DNA of 64,000 bases from Glycomyces lechevalierae (lineage in GTDB: Bacteria > Actinomycetota > Actinomycetes > Mycobacteriales > Micromonosporaceae). The translations under genes were made by a program, and so were the position numbers. The stretch's first letter is position 1, and each line of letters opens with the position of its first letter. The notes beneath the pieces were generated by a model. It saw only the letters and a program-made list of their open reading frames with translations. It had not been told where the DNA came from and searched no databases. The DNA is taken from positions 51,102 through 115,101 of the forward strand of contig NZ_JAPZVQ010000009.1 in the NCBI RefSeq assembly GCF_027622945.1, read 5' to 3'. This document shows, in pieces, positions 9,506 to 16,932 of the stretch.

Positions 9506-10996
9506 ATGAGGGTTTTGATAGTGACGCGGCTGAGTAAAGCCGCAGATGAGAGCACAAGTATCGAGCGTCAGCGCGAGGCTGTGGAGCTATGGGCGAAGCT
9601 CCACGGTCACGAAATCATCGGAGAAGCCGTGGACAACGGCGTGTCGGGGGCAACGTCCCCCTTCGACCGCGAGGGCTTCGGCGAGTGGCTGACCGACGCC
9701 AAGGCGGCTGAGTTCGACATCGTATGTGCCTGGAAGCTTGATCGCTTCTCGCGCAGCGTCTCTGAGTTCCTGAAGCTTGCCGACTGGATGACTGAGCACG
9801 GCAAGCAGATCGCTACCACAGACGGCACGGTCGATACCACAACGCCTCAGGGCAGGTTCTTCACTGTCCTGCTGTCGGCTATGGCGGAGTGGGAACGGGC
9901 AATGGTCAGTATGCGTGCAACTAGCTCGCAAGCCAAGCTCAGGAGCCTAGGCCGTGTTCACGGCTCTACCGCCCCGTTCGGCTACAAGACTGTTCGCCGA
10001 GATGACGGCGCGTACCTAGAGATTGACCCCGAAACGGCGCAGATCGCGCGGGAGATGGTAAACAAGCGTCTCGCTGGCATGTCGCAACGCCAGCTTGCGA
10101 AGTGGCTCAACGAGAAAGGCGTTCCTACCAAGTACGGCAAGCAGTGGCGCCAGACTTCCGTGAGCGCGATCCTCGGTTCATACGCCTTGATCGGGCAGAG
10201 GACATCGAAGGGCCGACTCGTGACAGACGAGTCGGGCACACCCATTCAGTTCGGAGAGCCGCTGATCAGTTTCGAGAAGTTCCAGGAGTTGCGAGCGTTC
10301 GAAGACGCTCAGGAGGTTCGTAAGGGTCCGCTGACCGGCCCTTCTTACTTGCTCCGAGGGCTCATAACGTGTGCGTCCTGTGGCCTCGTGATGTATCGAA
10401 GCGCAAGGGGCAAGGGTCAGCCATATTCCTACGTGTGTAGCTCTGGCGTCCGAATGTTGCCTTGTGAAGCACCACAACGCATTCGGGCCGATGCGGTAGA
10501 GCCAATGATTGAAGCCCTGTTCCTAGATGAGATGGGGGAACGACACGTCTTGGAGCCCGTGTTCGTCCCTGGTGAGGATCACAGCAGAGCACTTGAACAA
10601 GTGCAAGCCAATATCGATCGCACCCGTGCTGAGGCGGACGCTGGACTCTGGGAAGGCCACTCCGAGGATTACATGAAGCGTCTGACGGCGCTGACGGCCG
10701 AACGCACCCGGCTCGAAGCATTGCCGCAGCGTCCCGACAGAATTGAGATGCAGCCGACCGCGCAAACCTATGCAGAGGCTTGGGCGTCAGCCGATGTTGA
10801 GGAGCGGCGCAAGCTATTGGCGAATCTAGAGGCTGCAGCCTGGATCTACGGCGATCCCGAGGCGCCGAGTGTTGAGCCGCCTCCTGCAGGCTATGCCGAT
10901 ATGGTCACGCCCTTGACCATCCGGGGTGGCTATAAGTGGTTGCGGGTCAAGTGGAAGCGACCAGAGAACGAAGAGGTTGTGTTACCTTCATCCTGA
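9506..10996 (+). CDS. Large serine recombinase (integrase)
   Basis: 496 residues. N-terminal resolvase domain with catalytic Ser10 in VTRLS, followed by STSIERQ, DRFSRS and GRFFTVLLSAMAEWERAM; recombinase domain from about residue 150 (GSTAPFGYKTV...GMSQRQLAKWLNEKGVPTKYGKQW); zinc-ribbon near 289-327 with CxxC...C...C (CASCGLVMYRS...YVCSSG...PCEA); and a coiled-coil-containing C-terminus. It integrates the element by recombining attP with attB and would need an unidentified directionality factor for excision. Its ATG overlaps the stop of the truncated DUF4192 gene (ATGA), so it may be read from the host promoter as well as its own leaderless one. Confidence 0.95.
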   Translation: MRVLIVTRLSKAADESTSIERQREAVELWAKLHGHEIIGEAVDNGVSGATSPFDREGFGEWLTDAKAAEFDIVCAWKLDRFSRSVSEFLKLADWMTEHGKQIATTDGTVDTTTPQGRFFTVLLSAMAEWERAMVSMRATSSQAKLRSLGRVHGSTAPFGYKTVRRDDGAYLEIDPETAQIAREMVNKRLAGMSQRQLAKWLNEKGVPTKYGKQWRQTSVSAILGSYALIGQRTSKGRLVTDESGTPIQFGEPLISFEKFQELRAFEDAQEVRKGPLTGPSYLLRGLITCASCGLVMYRSARGKGQPYSYVCSSGVRMLPCEAPQRIRADAVEPMIEALFLDEMGERHVLEPVFVPGEDHSRALEQVQANIDRTRAEADAGLWEGHSEDYMKRLTALTAERTRLEALPQRPDRIEMQPTAQTYAEAWASADVEERRKLLANLEAAAWIYGDPEAPSVEPPPAGYADMVTPLTIRGGYKWLRVKWKRPENEEVVLPSS

Positions 10997-11027
10997 CAAC
11001 CGTCAGCCTGTCGGATACAGGCGACAC

Positions 11028-11060
11028 AGCCCCTGGCTTCGGCTAGGGGCTTCTCTTTGT
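11028..11060 (+). terminator. Integrase terminator
   Basis: AGCCCCTGGC-TTCG-GCTAGGGGCT, a 10-bp stem (one G-U) with a UUCG tetraloop, followed by TCTCTTT, 31 bp after the integrase stop. Confidence 0.8.
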
Positions 11061-11533
11061 CCTCATGACGACTGACTATCCAGAGCAGAGCTGAGGGAAG
11101 GCAGACGGAGCCCTAGCCTTAGAGCGTCCGGCGACGCAAAAGGGCTAGGTGAGTGACTATCCGTCGCTGTCGCTTCGGTCAGTTGACATCACACTAGGCA
11201 GGCTGGTTAGGGCTCTGCAAGGGCGGCTGTGTGTCAAGCGCTCTGGTCTCCAGGCATCCTGTCCCCCAAAGCGGGGGAAGCGATGGAGTGTCGCCCTGTA
11301 GCTGGTTCTCTGCGAACACACGAGGCCGGGCCTTCCTTGGATGCGTCACGGTCACCCGTGACACACAGCCTCGCTGGCGCTTGACGTCCATTACGAGAGA
11401 AGCCCCTTTGACGGGCGAAACACGGGCCGTGAACCCGGTCCCCAACTTCTAGGCCGCCTGGGGCTCCAGCGGCGTTCCGGGCGTTTGGTGGTAGCCTGGC
11501 ACCTGATTCATTTCCTAGACAGCTATGAATCAT

Positions 11534-11573
11534 ACGGAACCCCCGGGGCCAAGTGCCCTGGGGGTTCTTCCGT
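11534..11573. terminator. Bidirectional dyad terminator
   Basis: ACGGAACCCCC...GGGGGTTCTTCCGT with an inner GGG/CCC pairing. It lies 44 bp past the stop of the leftward gene 11617-12348 and would also close any rightward transcript from the integrase side. Confidence 0.55.
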
Positions 11574-11616
11574 TGTCTACCAGGGAAAACCCGCTCAGAT
11601 TGATTCTGAGGGCCGT

Positions 11617-12348
11617 TCAGGGCCGGTCCAAGGGTTGAGTTGGGGTCCCGTCCGCGCTGGATGGAGCTAAATCAGTTCTAGGCGGCGGAAGTTCGTCGTC
11701 GTCCCAAGTGTGGTTGAAATCTGAATAACGGGGTGGTTCGTCAGCTCTAAGCGCGTTCGCTTCTTTCGGACTGAGGAAGCGTATTCGATTGCTTCGAACC
11801 ACTTGACCATTTCCTAGAAAGACTTGGGCTTTTGTACCATCGCGCCCCAACCGGCTATCAATCCACGCACGGAAGCCATACAAAGACTCATCCTCGGCTA
11901 TCATCTTCTCCCAGCGGAGAATGCTTTTTCCGCCAATACGCCAGCTTTTTGATTCTCCAGCTTCGAGGCGGCATGGAAAATCCGGTCCCTCGAACCTTCG
12001 GTACTCACCAAAAGAGATGCTACTGTATCGAATATTTATACGATTCACGGTGACCGGCATTCTTCCAGTACTTACCACCTTTATCACGACCGAAGGCCGT
12101 TCGGCGGTGCGCGCTTTCTCCTCATCACCTAGCCGCAGTCGACGCACTATGGAATCTAGTGGCGCGTCCATGCGTTTGCCGTTGTCAGTTTCGAAGTAAG
12201 GCCAAGCTTCCACTTCTACGAGGGGGCCGGACTCCTTATGGGATCGAAACTGCAAGCTCAGGGCAGCGAGCGAGCATAGAAGCGCAAGGATGGCGATCAG
12301 AAAAGCGGATACGGGGTTGGAAGCGGCGTCGCTGATGTTGCTCCACAT
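11617..12348 (-). CDS. Hypothetical membrane-anchored protein
   Basis: 243 residues, family not recognised. One N-terminal membrane helix (about residues 14-34, SAFLIAILALLCSLAALSLQF) precedes a mostly beta-rich soluble region containing VVIKVVSTGRMPVTVNRINIRYSS, then a Pro/Asp-rich tail. The topology suggests an anchored extracytoplasmic or cytoplasmic domain. It is transcribed alone, and codon use is less GC-biased than the host. It could be an accessory (cargo or exclusion-type) gene of the element; there is no direct evidence for either. Confidence 0.7.
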   Translation of the reverse strand: MWSNISDAASNPVSAFLIAILALLCSLAALSLQFRSHKESGPLVEVEAWPYFETDNGKRMDAPLDSIVRRLRLGDEEKARTAERPSVVIKVVSTGRMPVTVNRINIRYSSISFGEYRRFEGPDFPCRLEAGESKSWRIGGKSILRWEKMIAEDESLYGFRAWIDSRLGRDGTKAQVFLGNGQVVRSNRIRFLSPKEANALRADEPPRYSDFNHTWDDDELPPPRTDLAPSSADGTPTQPLDRP

Positions 12349-12509
12349 GTCGGCATTCTAGGCGCAGAGACGCGAGAACGGAAGCCCCGAAAAGCTGCGG
12401 TCAGAATCCCGGACAACAAGTGTCCTGATTAGATTGTACCGTTCGCCCAGCTAGCGAGCTTGTGTCTGAATTTCGCGAACCTTGAAACCTGTAAGATTCG
12501 GCAGCCGGT

Positions 12510-12557
12510 AGCGCCACGGCGCTTGGATCAGGGCGGGGGGAGGGGGACTCCCCCCAC
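12510..12557 (-). terminator. Hairpins closing the 14314-12566 operon
   Basis: Nine bases beyond the stop of the last gene lies a GGGGGG...CCCCCC dyad (12535-12557) and, further on, AGCGCC-AC-GGCGCT (12510-12523). No clear U-tract is present; assignment as terminator rests on position and stem strength. Confidence 0.45.
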
Positions 12558-12565
12558 CTGCAGAG

Positions 12566-12748
12566 CTATAAGACAGCCCAGCTAATCGAGACAATCTGGT
12601 TCGGGAAGATAACAGCGTGCACCGTAGCCATCTGGACAGTCACAACCTTGCCAAGCGCGAGCGCCGCAAGGATGCTGTCACGTCCCGTCTTGTCGAGAGA
12701 GACAACAAGCGTAGTGCCGTCAGCAAGGGTAAAAGTGTGGTCAATCAT
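12566..12748 (-). CDS. Small hypothetical protein (60 aa)
   Basis: MIDHTFTLADGTTLVVSLDK start, predicted beta-rich, ending VIFPNQIVSISWAVL. ATG follows AAGGAACATGAATC. It is the last gene of a five-gene leftward operon headed by the XRE regulator. The compact all-beta pattern is like small actinophage proteins, but no family is recognised. Confidence 0.65.
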   Translation of the reverse strand: MIDHTFTLADGTTLVVSLDKTGRDSILAALALGKVVTVQMATVHAVIFPNQIVSISWAVL

Positions 12749-12776
12749 GATTCATGTTCCTTAGTCGTAGTTGCTT

Positions 12777-12962
12777 CTAACGAGGCCGAATCAGGGCAGC
12801 TAGCTCATCAGCAGACAAGCCTTTAAGACGCTCTTCACGAGCCTTAGCCGTCTCGCGCTCTGTCTCGACGCGAGCCTTAAGGTAAGCAATGGTGTCAGGA
12901 CTGGAATCCACGGAGATTCCTGCTTCTGCCCTGGCAAGCATGTCCTCGTATTTGGTAGTCAT
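12777..12962 (-). CDS. Small hypothetical protein (61 aa), coiled-coil-like
   Basis: A charged helical protein (...DTIAYLKARVETERETAKAREERLKGLSADELAALIRPR) with strong heptad character after residue 25. ATG follows GAAGGGACAATTTCG. It sits between the 295-residue protein (13 bp gap) and the 60-residue protein (28 bp gap) in the XRE operon. It could be a DNA-binding or directionality accessory, but nothing in the sequence proves this. Confidence 0.65.
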   Translation of the reverse strand: MTTKYEDMLARAEAGISVDSSPDTIAYLKARVETERETAKAREERLKGLSADELAALIRPR

Positions 12963-12975
12963 CGAAATTGTCCCT

Positions 12976-13863
12976 TCAGAAAATGATGGACTCAGGGTCA
13001 GTCTGGCCCTGAGTTTGAATAGCTTTGTCGAGATAGACTGCGAACGGACCGGACAACGGCTTGATACGCGCGCTAGCGGCTTCTACTGCAGCTTCATACT
13101 TCAATGCCGTGCTGTGTCGAGTGATGGCTACAGCCTCGCTGAGCGAGGCAAGGCGGAAGTCACCAGCGGTCAAGACCTTGACATCGGCAAGCGACGGAAT
13201 ACCGTCATACGGATCAGCTACCGCAGTTGACGGAACGTCGTCAGGCTTTGCCCACAGCATCGCGGGCGCATCCCAGTTGAAAGACAGCCGGACCAACGTA
13301 AACGGGAATTCGACTCGCGCGCCTGCTGAGGCGGCGTATTCGTCGTGGCTGCCGTGCCCTAGGTCGTACGTCTCGGTCATCGAAATGACGTAGGCAAGAG
13401 TTGCAATCCAATGACGGCCGAGGAGACTAAACGTCTCCGCATCTTCCGTCGTAGCCGTCTTCTTGGCAATGATCTTCTGCGCAGCCTCATTCAGCGTTGC
13501 AATGATCTCGTCAGCATTAGCAAGGATGACCTTGGCTGAGTTGTTCGGTCCCGTCGCACCTCGGCGGTTGGCAAGCTCGGCTCGTGCTTTGGCACGGTCG
13601 GCAGAGTCAGCCTCAATCCTGGTGACTGTGCGCTGGTAGGCGTCGAACTCATCTTCAGGTGCATCAGGAGCAGGCAGAGAGGGAGCGACTACTGCAGGCC
13701 TACCTAGTCGTGCCCTGAGCGCTTCGACGCGCTCTAGGTGGTCAGCAACCGGCTGAGGCAGGTCAATGAGCCCTGCCAACTCAGTCAAGGTTTCGTAGGG
13801 CTGTTCAATCGACAACGGCTTGCGACGCTTGCCGGTAGCAGCGTCGTAGCGGGAGAATGACAT
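12976..13863 (-). CDS. Hypothetical protein of the element's XRE operon
   Basis: 295 residues, soluble, not recognised. The N-terminal third (MSFSRYDAATGKRRKPLSIE...) includes a Pro/Asp-rich hinge and a helical stretch (DSADRAKARAELANRR). The rest is mixed alpha/beta with WIATLAYVISMTETYDLG and FTLVRLSFNWDAPAMLW. It is the largest product of the operon and therefore its most likely effector. No catalytic motif, TM helix or HTH is evident. The start follows AAGGAAGATCCAA with an 11-bp gap from the preceding gene. Confidence 0.7.
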   Translation of the reverse strand: MSFSRYDAATGKRRKPLSIEQPYETLTELAGLIDLPQPVADHLERVEALRARLGRPAVVAPSLPAPDAPEDEFDAYQRTVTRIEADSADRAKARAELANRRGATGPNNSAKVILANADEIIATLNEAAQKIIAKKTATTEDAETFSLLGRHWIATLAYVISMTETYDLGHGSHDEYAASAGARVEFPFTLVRLSFNWDAPAMLWAKPDDVPSTAVADPYDGIPSLADVKVLTAGDFRLASLSEAVAITRHSTALKYEAAVEAASARIKPLSGPFAVYLDKAIQTQGQTDPESIIF

Positions 13864-13874
13864 TTGGATCTTCC

Positions 13875-14066
13875 TTAGGGGTTGAGCTGGGAATTGATGG
13901 TGTCAATAGCGGCCGCAAGAAACGCCACTCGCGCACGTAGCCGCTCGGCTTCATCGTGTGGGATCACGTCGGCGGCTTCGTCAAGGTGAGACCTGTGCCG
14001 GTCAAGTTCGGTGGCTAGCTGGGTGGCAACATCAGGAGCCATGGACAGGGTTACTTTCAAGGTCAT
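13875..14066 (-). CDS. Small hypothetical helical protein (63 aa)
   Basis: Helical, acidic/basic alternation (ELDRHRSHLDEAADVIPHDEAERLRARVAFLAAAIDTINSQ, given here for residues 20-60 in part). Its ATG overlaps the XRE regulator's TGA (ATGA), so the two are translationally coupled. No family is recognised. Confidence 0.65.
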   Translation of the reverse strand: MTLKVTLSMAPDVATQLATELDRHRSHLDEAADVIPHDEAERLRARVAFLAAAIDTINSQLNP

Positions 14067-14314
14067 TCGCTTTCCTCGGTAGGGCTAACAAGGTCATCAA
14101 GGCCGCACCGCAGGGCTCGGGCAAGTTTGAAAAGCAGATGCACCGATCCAGCGGACCGACCTGCTTCGAGGTTGTGGATATGAGCCGCAGAGACCTTCAC
14201 AGCCCGGGCAAGCTCTTCTGTAGTCCAGCCCTTCTCGATCCGAAAAGTTGCGACGTTGGACTGATAAGCTCGAATATCTTCAGCAACATCAACGGGTTCT
14301 GTAAATAGGGGCAT
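14063..14314 (-). CDS. XRE-family HTH regulator
   Basis: 83 residues from the ATG preceded by AAAGGAGTACCTGCC; an in-frame ATG 14 codons upstream lacks a ribosome-binding site. HTH spans residues about 20-75: WTTEELARAVKVSAAHIHNLEAGRSAGSVHLLFKLARALRCGLDDLV. It heads the five-gene leftward operon and is probably its autoregulator, acting like a phage-type repressor. A Rho-independent-type hairpin lies just upstream of its ribosome-binding site, hinting at attenuation or at termination of upstream transcripts. Confidence 0.85.
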   Translation of the reverse strand: MPLFTEPVDVAEDIRAYQSNVATFRIEKGWTTEELARAVKVSAAHIHNLEAGRSAGSVHLLFKLARALRCGLDDLVSPTEESE

Positions 14315-14356
14315 GGCAGGTACTCCTTTGCTTCGTAACACAAAATCGTCATCCAA

Positions 14357-14380
14357 ATAAAAAGCCGCGCCGTAGCGCGG
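14357..14380 (-). terminator. Terminator-like hairpin upstream of XRE gene
   Basis: Read leftward: CCGCGC-TACG-GCGCGG then CTTTTTATTT, a 6-bp GC stem with a UACG tetraloop and U-tract. It ends 43 bp before the XRE start codon, so it either ends transcripts from the right or attenuates the operon. Confidence 0.6.
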
Positions 14381-14460
14381 TAGCTCGTTGAAGGAGGAAG
14401 CCCTTCATAGAGAGATGGGGTTAAAAGCTCTCCCCTACTTACTTACTTCGGTTAAACTAG

Positions 14461-14599
14461 AACCCCTGGTCAGAGTCGCGGCGCTACGCCGCTGCTACTT
14501 CTGACCTCGCTGTTTACTTCGACAGAAGGCGTGAACCCTCTGCAAGATCTTCGGAATTATTTTTGACCCTCAAAGAGAGATGGGGAAGAACCAGGGGTT
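14461..14599. repeat. Separated inverted repeat AACCCCTGGT / ACCAGGGGTT
   Basis: Ten-base perfect arms 119 bp apart, flanking the GCGGCG-CTA-CGCCGC hairpin, with a direct repeat AGAGAGATGGGG before each arm region. The arrangement may be a regulator's paired operator or part of a folded RNA. Confidence 0.45.
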
Positions 14600-14695
14600 T
14601 CTCTGCGATCCGTGACCGAGATAACATCTACTGAGTTTCCCAGGGATGCCTTTCGCGGAGAGATCCAGTCTGCGAAGGAGAACCAGGCAAGGAAA

Positions 14696-14722
14696 AGGCC
14701 CCTACCGGAGAGGTAGGGGCCT
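14696..14722 (-). terminator. Terminator of the 61-aa gene
   Basis: AGGCCCCTACC-GGAGA-GGTAGGGGCCT, an 11-bp perfect stem. On the minus strand it is followed by TTTTCC. It lies 19 bp past the stop of the gene at 14742. Confidence 0.8.
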
Positions 14723-14741
14723 ACTAAGGTTCTTACTCTTC

Positions 14742-14927
14742 TCAGTCTTTCTCTTTGCCTGCTTCCGCCGATTCTATTTCATCCTGGACTGACACACGGT
14801 GCTCCATCGCAGAGTTTCGAACATTCCTGACCGTGCCATGCACCGTTGCCCTGACTTCGTCACTGGTGTTGCTGACGACCTCTTCCCTCGCTTCTTTCTC
14901 AGAGCGACGGATGTTTTCCCGATCCAT
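14742..14927 (-). CDS. Small charged hypothetical protein (61 aa)
   Basis: MDRENIRRSEKEAREEVVSN... is highly charged and helical, with no hydrophobic core. The ATG at 14927 follows TGGGAGGGAATCTA; an upstream in-frame ATG lies on the ribosome-binding site side and is less likely. Its own terminator follows closely, so it is a monocistronic unit. Function unknown. Confidence 0.6.
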   Translation of the reverse strand: MDRENIRRSEKEAREEVVSNTSDEVRATVHGTVRNVRNSAMEHRVSVQDEIESAEAGKEKD

Positions 14928-15056
14928 TAGATTCCCTCCCAATTTTGAGTCTACCCGTTCAGTCCTAAGAGGGAGATGTTTCGGCCCCCTACGAGAGCCG
15001 TAGAGCGCCGATAGAGCCCCGGGGCTAGCGGGATATGCAAACGAAGAGTGTAAGAC

Positions 15057-15284
15057 TTACAGAGGCTCTGAGGGCTTTTGAGGTTCGAACTGATCGAGTT
15101 GTTCCAGCAACCTGCGCCCGTACCGCACGGGCTCACACTCGTACGGAGCAACTTCGATGCCAGCAAAGGTCAGGCAGCACGCGCAGTGCTGCCCATCTTC
15201 GGTTGGAAAGTGTCTGCGAATGATCCGCTCTGCCTCCTCCCGGGGCGATAGCGGCTTGTAGCTGGCGTACTTGGTCCTCTGCAC
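15057..15284 (-). CDS. Small hypothetical protein with CxxCC motif
   Basis: 75 residues: YKPLSPREEAERIIRRHFPT then DGQHCACCLTFAG and C in YECEPVRYGRRLLEQL. The Cys/His cluster (H-C-A-C-C) may bind metal. It is co-transcribed 3 bp downstream of the 103-residue gene and divergent from the TPR regulator at 15739. Similar small proteins accompany XRE/TPR regulators in actinomycete elements, but no function is known to me. Confidence 0.65.
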   Translation of the reverse strand: MQRTKYASYKPLSPREEAERIIRRHFPTEDGQHCACCLTFAGIEVAPYECEPVRYGRRLLEQLDQFEPQKPSEPL

Positions 15285-15287
15285 TGC

Positions 15288-15599
15288 TCAGCCCTCGCAC
15301 GCTCGGTACTCGACAAGATTCCGATGCAGCCGCTTCAGCTGTCGTGCGAGCCCGGTCTTCTTGCCCTCTGAGTAGGGGCAGGACTCAAGCCAGGAAACGG
15401 CAATCTCCGGGTCCGTCTCTGCCGAAGTGGTCGCGATCGTCGCCACGGCTCGGCCGCGTAGCTCTCGGATCTCTTGCGCGTCAGGGAACCAGAACGCGCC
15501 GACCACGGTCTTAGCTCTGTTCTCGAACCAAGCCCCTAGCGGGAACCTCCGCTCTGGCAAGGGTTTCACCTCACGCGTTGTGTGCTCTCGCCTTGACAT
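15288..15599 (-). CDS. Hypothetical protein (103 aa)
   Basis: Soluble, basic: RRFPLGAWFENRAKTVVGAFWFPDA..., ending LARQLKRLHRNLVEYRACEG. First gene of a two-gene leftward unit that is divergent from the TPR-type regulator across 139 bp containing a palindrome. It may be under that regulator's control. Family not recognised. Confidence 0.65.
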   Translation of the reverse strand: MSRREHTTREVKPLPERRFPLGAWFENRAKTVVGAFWFPDAQEIRELRGRAVATIATTSAETDPEIAVSWLESCPYSEGKKTGLARQLKRLHRNLVEYRACEG

Positions 15600-15623
15600 G
15601 ACCAGCCCTCCTTGCCAGCTACC

Positions 15624-15637
15624 AGGGCGAACGCCCT
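15624..15637. promoter_or_regulatory. Palindrome in divergent promoter region
   Basis: AGGGCG-AA-CGCCCT between the leftward 15599 gene and the rightward regulator at 15739. A candidate operator by position only. Confidence 0.4.
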
Positions 15638-15738
15638 TACAGCTACTCTGGAGCGAAGAGCCGATTACCGGGAGACGCCAGGCGTTGCCAAGTGGTGACT
15701 TCCCGAGCTGGCAACAGCATCGCGCGAAGGGTCAGCGC

Positions 15739-16932
15739 ATGGAGTTTGGCGAACTGGTGCGGTCCGAGCTGGACAGCCGAGCGCTGTCGATTCGCGCTGC
15801 TGCCAAGAAGATGCATCGTGACCCCGCGATGCTCTCGCGGGTGGTCAACGGTCATCAAGCCATGAGCTTGGGACTCGCTGAGGATCTGGATACTCTCTGT
15901 GGCACAGGCAAGTTCGTCAAGGCGTACAGAGCTGGGAAGCAGCCTCGCAAGGCGGCAGAGAGAGGAGTAGACCCGATGCTCAGACGGGAAATACTCCGGC
16001 TCGCTGGCGCCAGCGGAGCCATGATGTTGACCAGCTCAGGATATTTGCCGGCCAAACCCGCATTTGCAGAGTTTTCCCAGTTCAACGGGTATGCTGCTGT
16101 AAGTTCTCACCTCTGGCGCTTCTACGGGCGCGTAGAAAACAAGGCTGATGTGTTTCCTGCCGTGGCAGAGCACTTGCAGAGCTTGCACGAAGCGCTGACT
16201 ACCAGCTCAAACGCTGGTCTCTGCGCCCTCCACTCCGAAGCACTTCAGCTTTCGGGTGAGGTTCTGTTTGACCAGGGCCACCATGACGACTCGATCGCGG
16301 CCTATGTGCTGGCCGCGAGCGCTGCCAAGGAAGCCAAAGACTACGACCGCTGGGCTACCGCCCTTGTCCGCTGGTCTCTCGTCCTGAACGCTGAACAGCG
16401 CTGGGCAGATTCCCGAGAGCTGTTGACTGCAGCGGCTCGGGTAGCCGCCCGTGGTGACCGCCATCTTCCTACTAGGCAATGGGTCGCGTCTGTGCGTGCC
16501 GAGGTTGCCGCTGCCGAAGGTGACGCATCAGAAGCTGAGAGATCGCTCGACGCCGCCAGCACAGTCCTGGAGCTGACTGCCCCCGGCGGTTGGCTGCGGT
16601 ACAGCGGGGATCGCCTGTCCGAGCAACGAGCTTCGGCGTTCCTCGCACTCGGCGAGTACGCGAAGGCTGAGGCCGAACTTGAAAAAGCCCTACAAGCCAC
16701 GCTGACGCCCCGGAGGGCTGCAGCGATCCTCGTAGACCAAGCACGGCTGAGAGTCCGTCAGGGAGCCGCTGAGGCGGCCAGGGAATCGGTGGAGGCGGCT
16801 GCAGAGATTGCCAGCCGCACCAAGTCTGACTACGTGCTAGGAAAGCTGGCTCAGCTCCGAGCTGAGCTGGAAGACGAACCGGATACGGCTGAGCTGAGCG
16901 AAGTGCTCAGCGCTGTAACGAAGGGGCAGTAG
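15739..16932 (+). CDS. HTH regulator with TPR-like repeats
   Basis: 397 residues from the ATG after CGAAGGGTCAGCGC; the open frame extends 104 codons upstream but over the divergent promoter. Residues 1-60 form an XRE-like HTH (ALSIRAAAKKMHRDPAMLSRVVNGHQAMS). After a Lys/Arg-rich link and a hydrophobic patch, residues about 130-390 are alpha-helical repeats of TPR type (ALVRWSLVLNAEQRWADSRELLTAAARVA, EYAKAEAELEKALQATL). In Gram-positives this layout is used by peptide- or metabolite-responsive regulators. The next gene starts immediately after its stop codon. Confidence 0.8.
   Translation: MEFGELVRSELDSRALSIRAAAKKMHRDPAMLSRVVNGHQAMSLGLAEDLDTLCGTGKFVKAYRAGKQPRKAAERGVDPMLRREILRLAGASGAMMLTSSGYLPAKPAFAEFSQFNGYAAVSSHLWRFYGRVENKADVFPAVAEHLQSLHEALTTSSNAGLCALHSEALQLSGEVLFDQGHHDDSIAAYVLAASAAKEAKDYDRWATALVRWSLVLNAEQRWADSRELLTAAARVAARGDRHLPTRQWVASVRAEVAAAEGDASEAERSLDAASTVLELTAPGGWLRYSGDRLSEQRASAFLALGEYAKAEAELEKALQATLTPRRAAAILVDQARLRVRQGAAEAARESVEAAAEIASRTKSDYVLGKLAQLRAELEDEPDTAELSEVLSAVTKGQ

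Larger units (their letters stand above)
8730..9509 (+). pseudogene. DUF4192 gene, 5' fragment split by integrative element
   Basis: 259 codons as it now stands. Residues 1-246 match a DUF4192 protein (ARIRLNGPTDLLTTVPLLLGFHPEHSLVVVGL), a widespread actinobacterial family of unknown function. After ...NRVDLW the sequence changes to RCSDYPRLARLST and stops, because the element enters at 9462-9468. Joining 8730-9468 to 20497-20738 gives 981 nt, exactly 327 codons, so the uninterrupted frame is restored without indels. The new stop overlaps the integrase ATG (ATGA). Whether the truncated protein retains function is unknown. Confidence 0.85.
10997..11616. other. Non-coding region downstream of integrase
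   Basis: 620 bp. It holds the integrase terminator, a compound hairpin (CCTAGCC at 11112-11118 pairing with GGCTAGG at 11143-11149, enclosing GCGTC/GACGC), a possible promoter TTGACA (11183-11188) 18 bp before TTAGGG, and a dyad terminator at 11534-11573. Short open frames on both strands at 11194-11452 lack convincing composition or ribosome-binding sites; a small RNA from the putative promoter to the dyad is possible but unproven. Confidence 0.5.
14315..14741. other. Non-coding region between XRE operon and 61-aa gene
   Basis: 427 bp with several structured motifs: terminator-like hairpin (14365-14380), GCGGCG-CTA-CGCCGC (14478-14492), a separated inverted repeat AACCCCTGGT (14461-14470) / ACCAGGGGTT (14590-14599), and two copies of AGAGAGATGGGG (14409-14420 and 14574-14585). 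No open frame with coding character is seen. Confidence 0.55.

Noticed and set aside
11194..11452. Overlapping short open frames on both strands downstream of the integrase
   Set aside because: No ribosome-binding site, no domain, both strands equally open; treated as non-coding with a possible small RNA.
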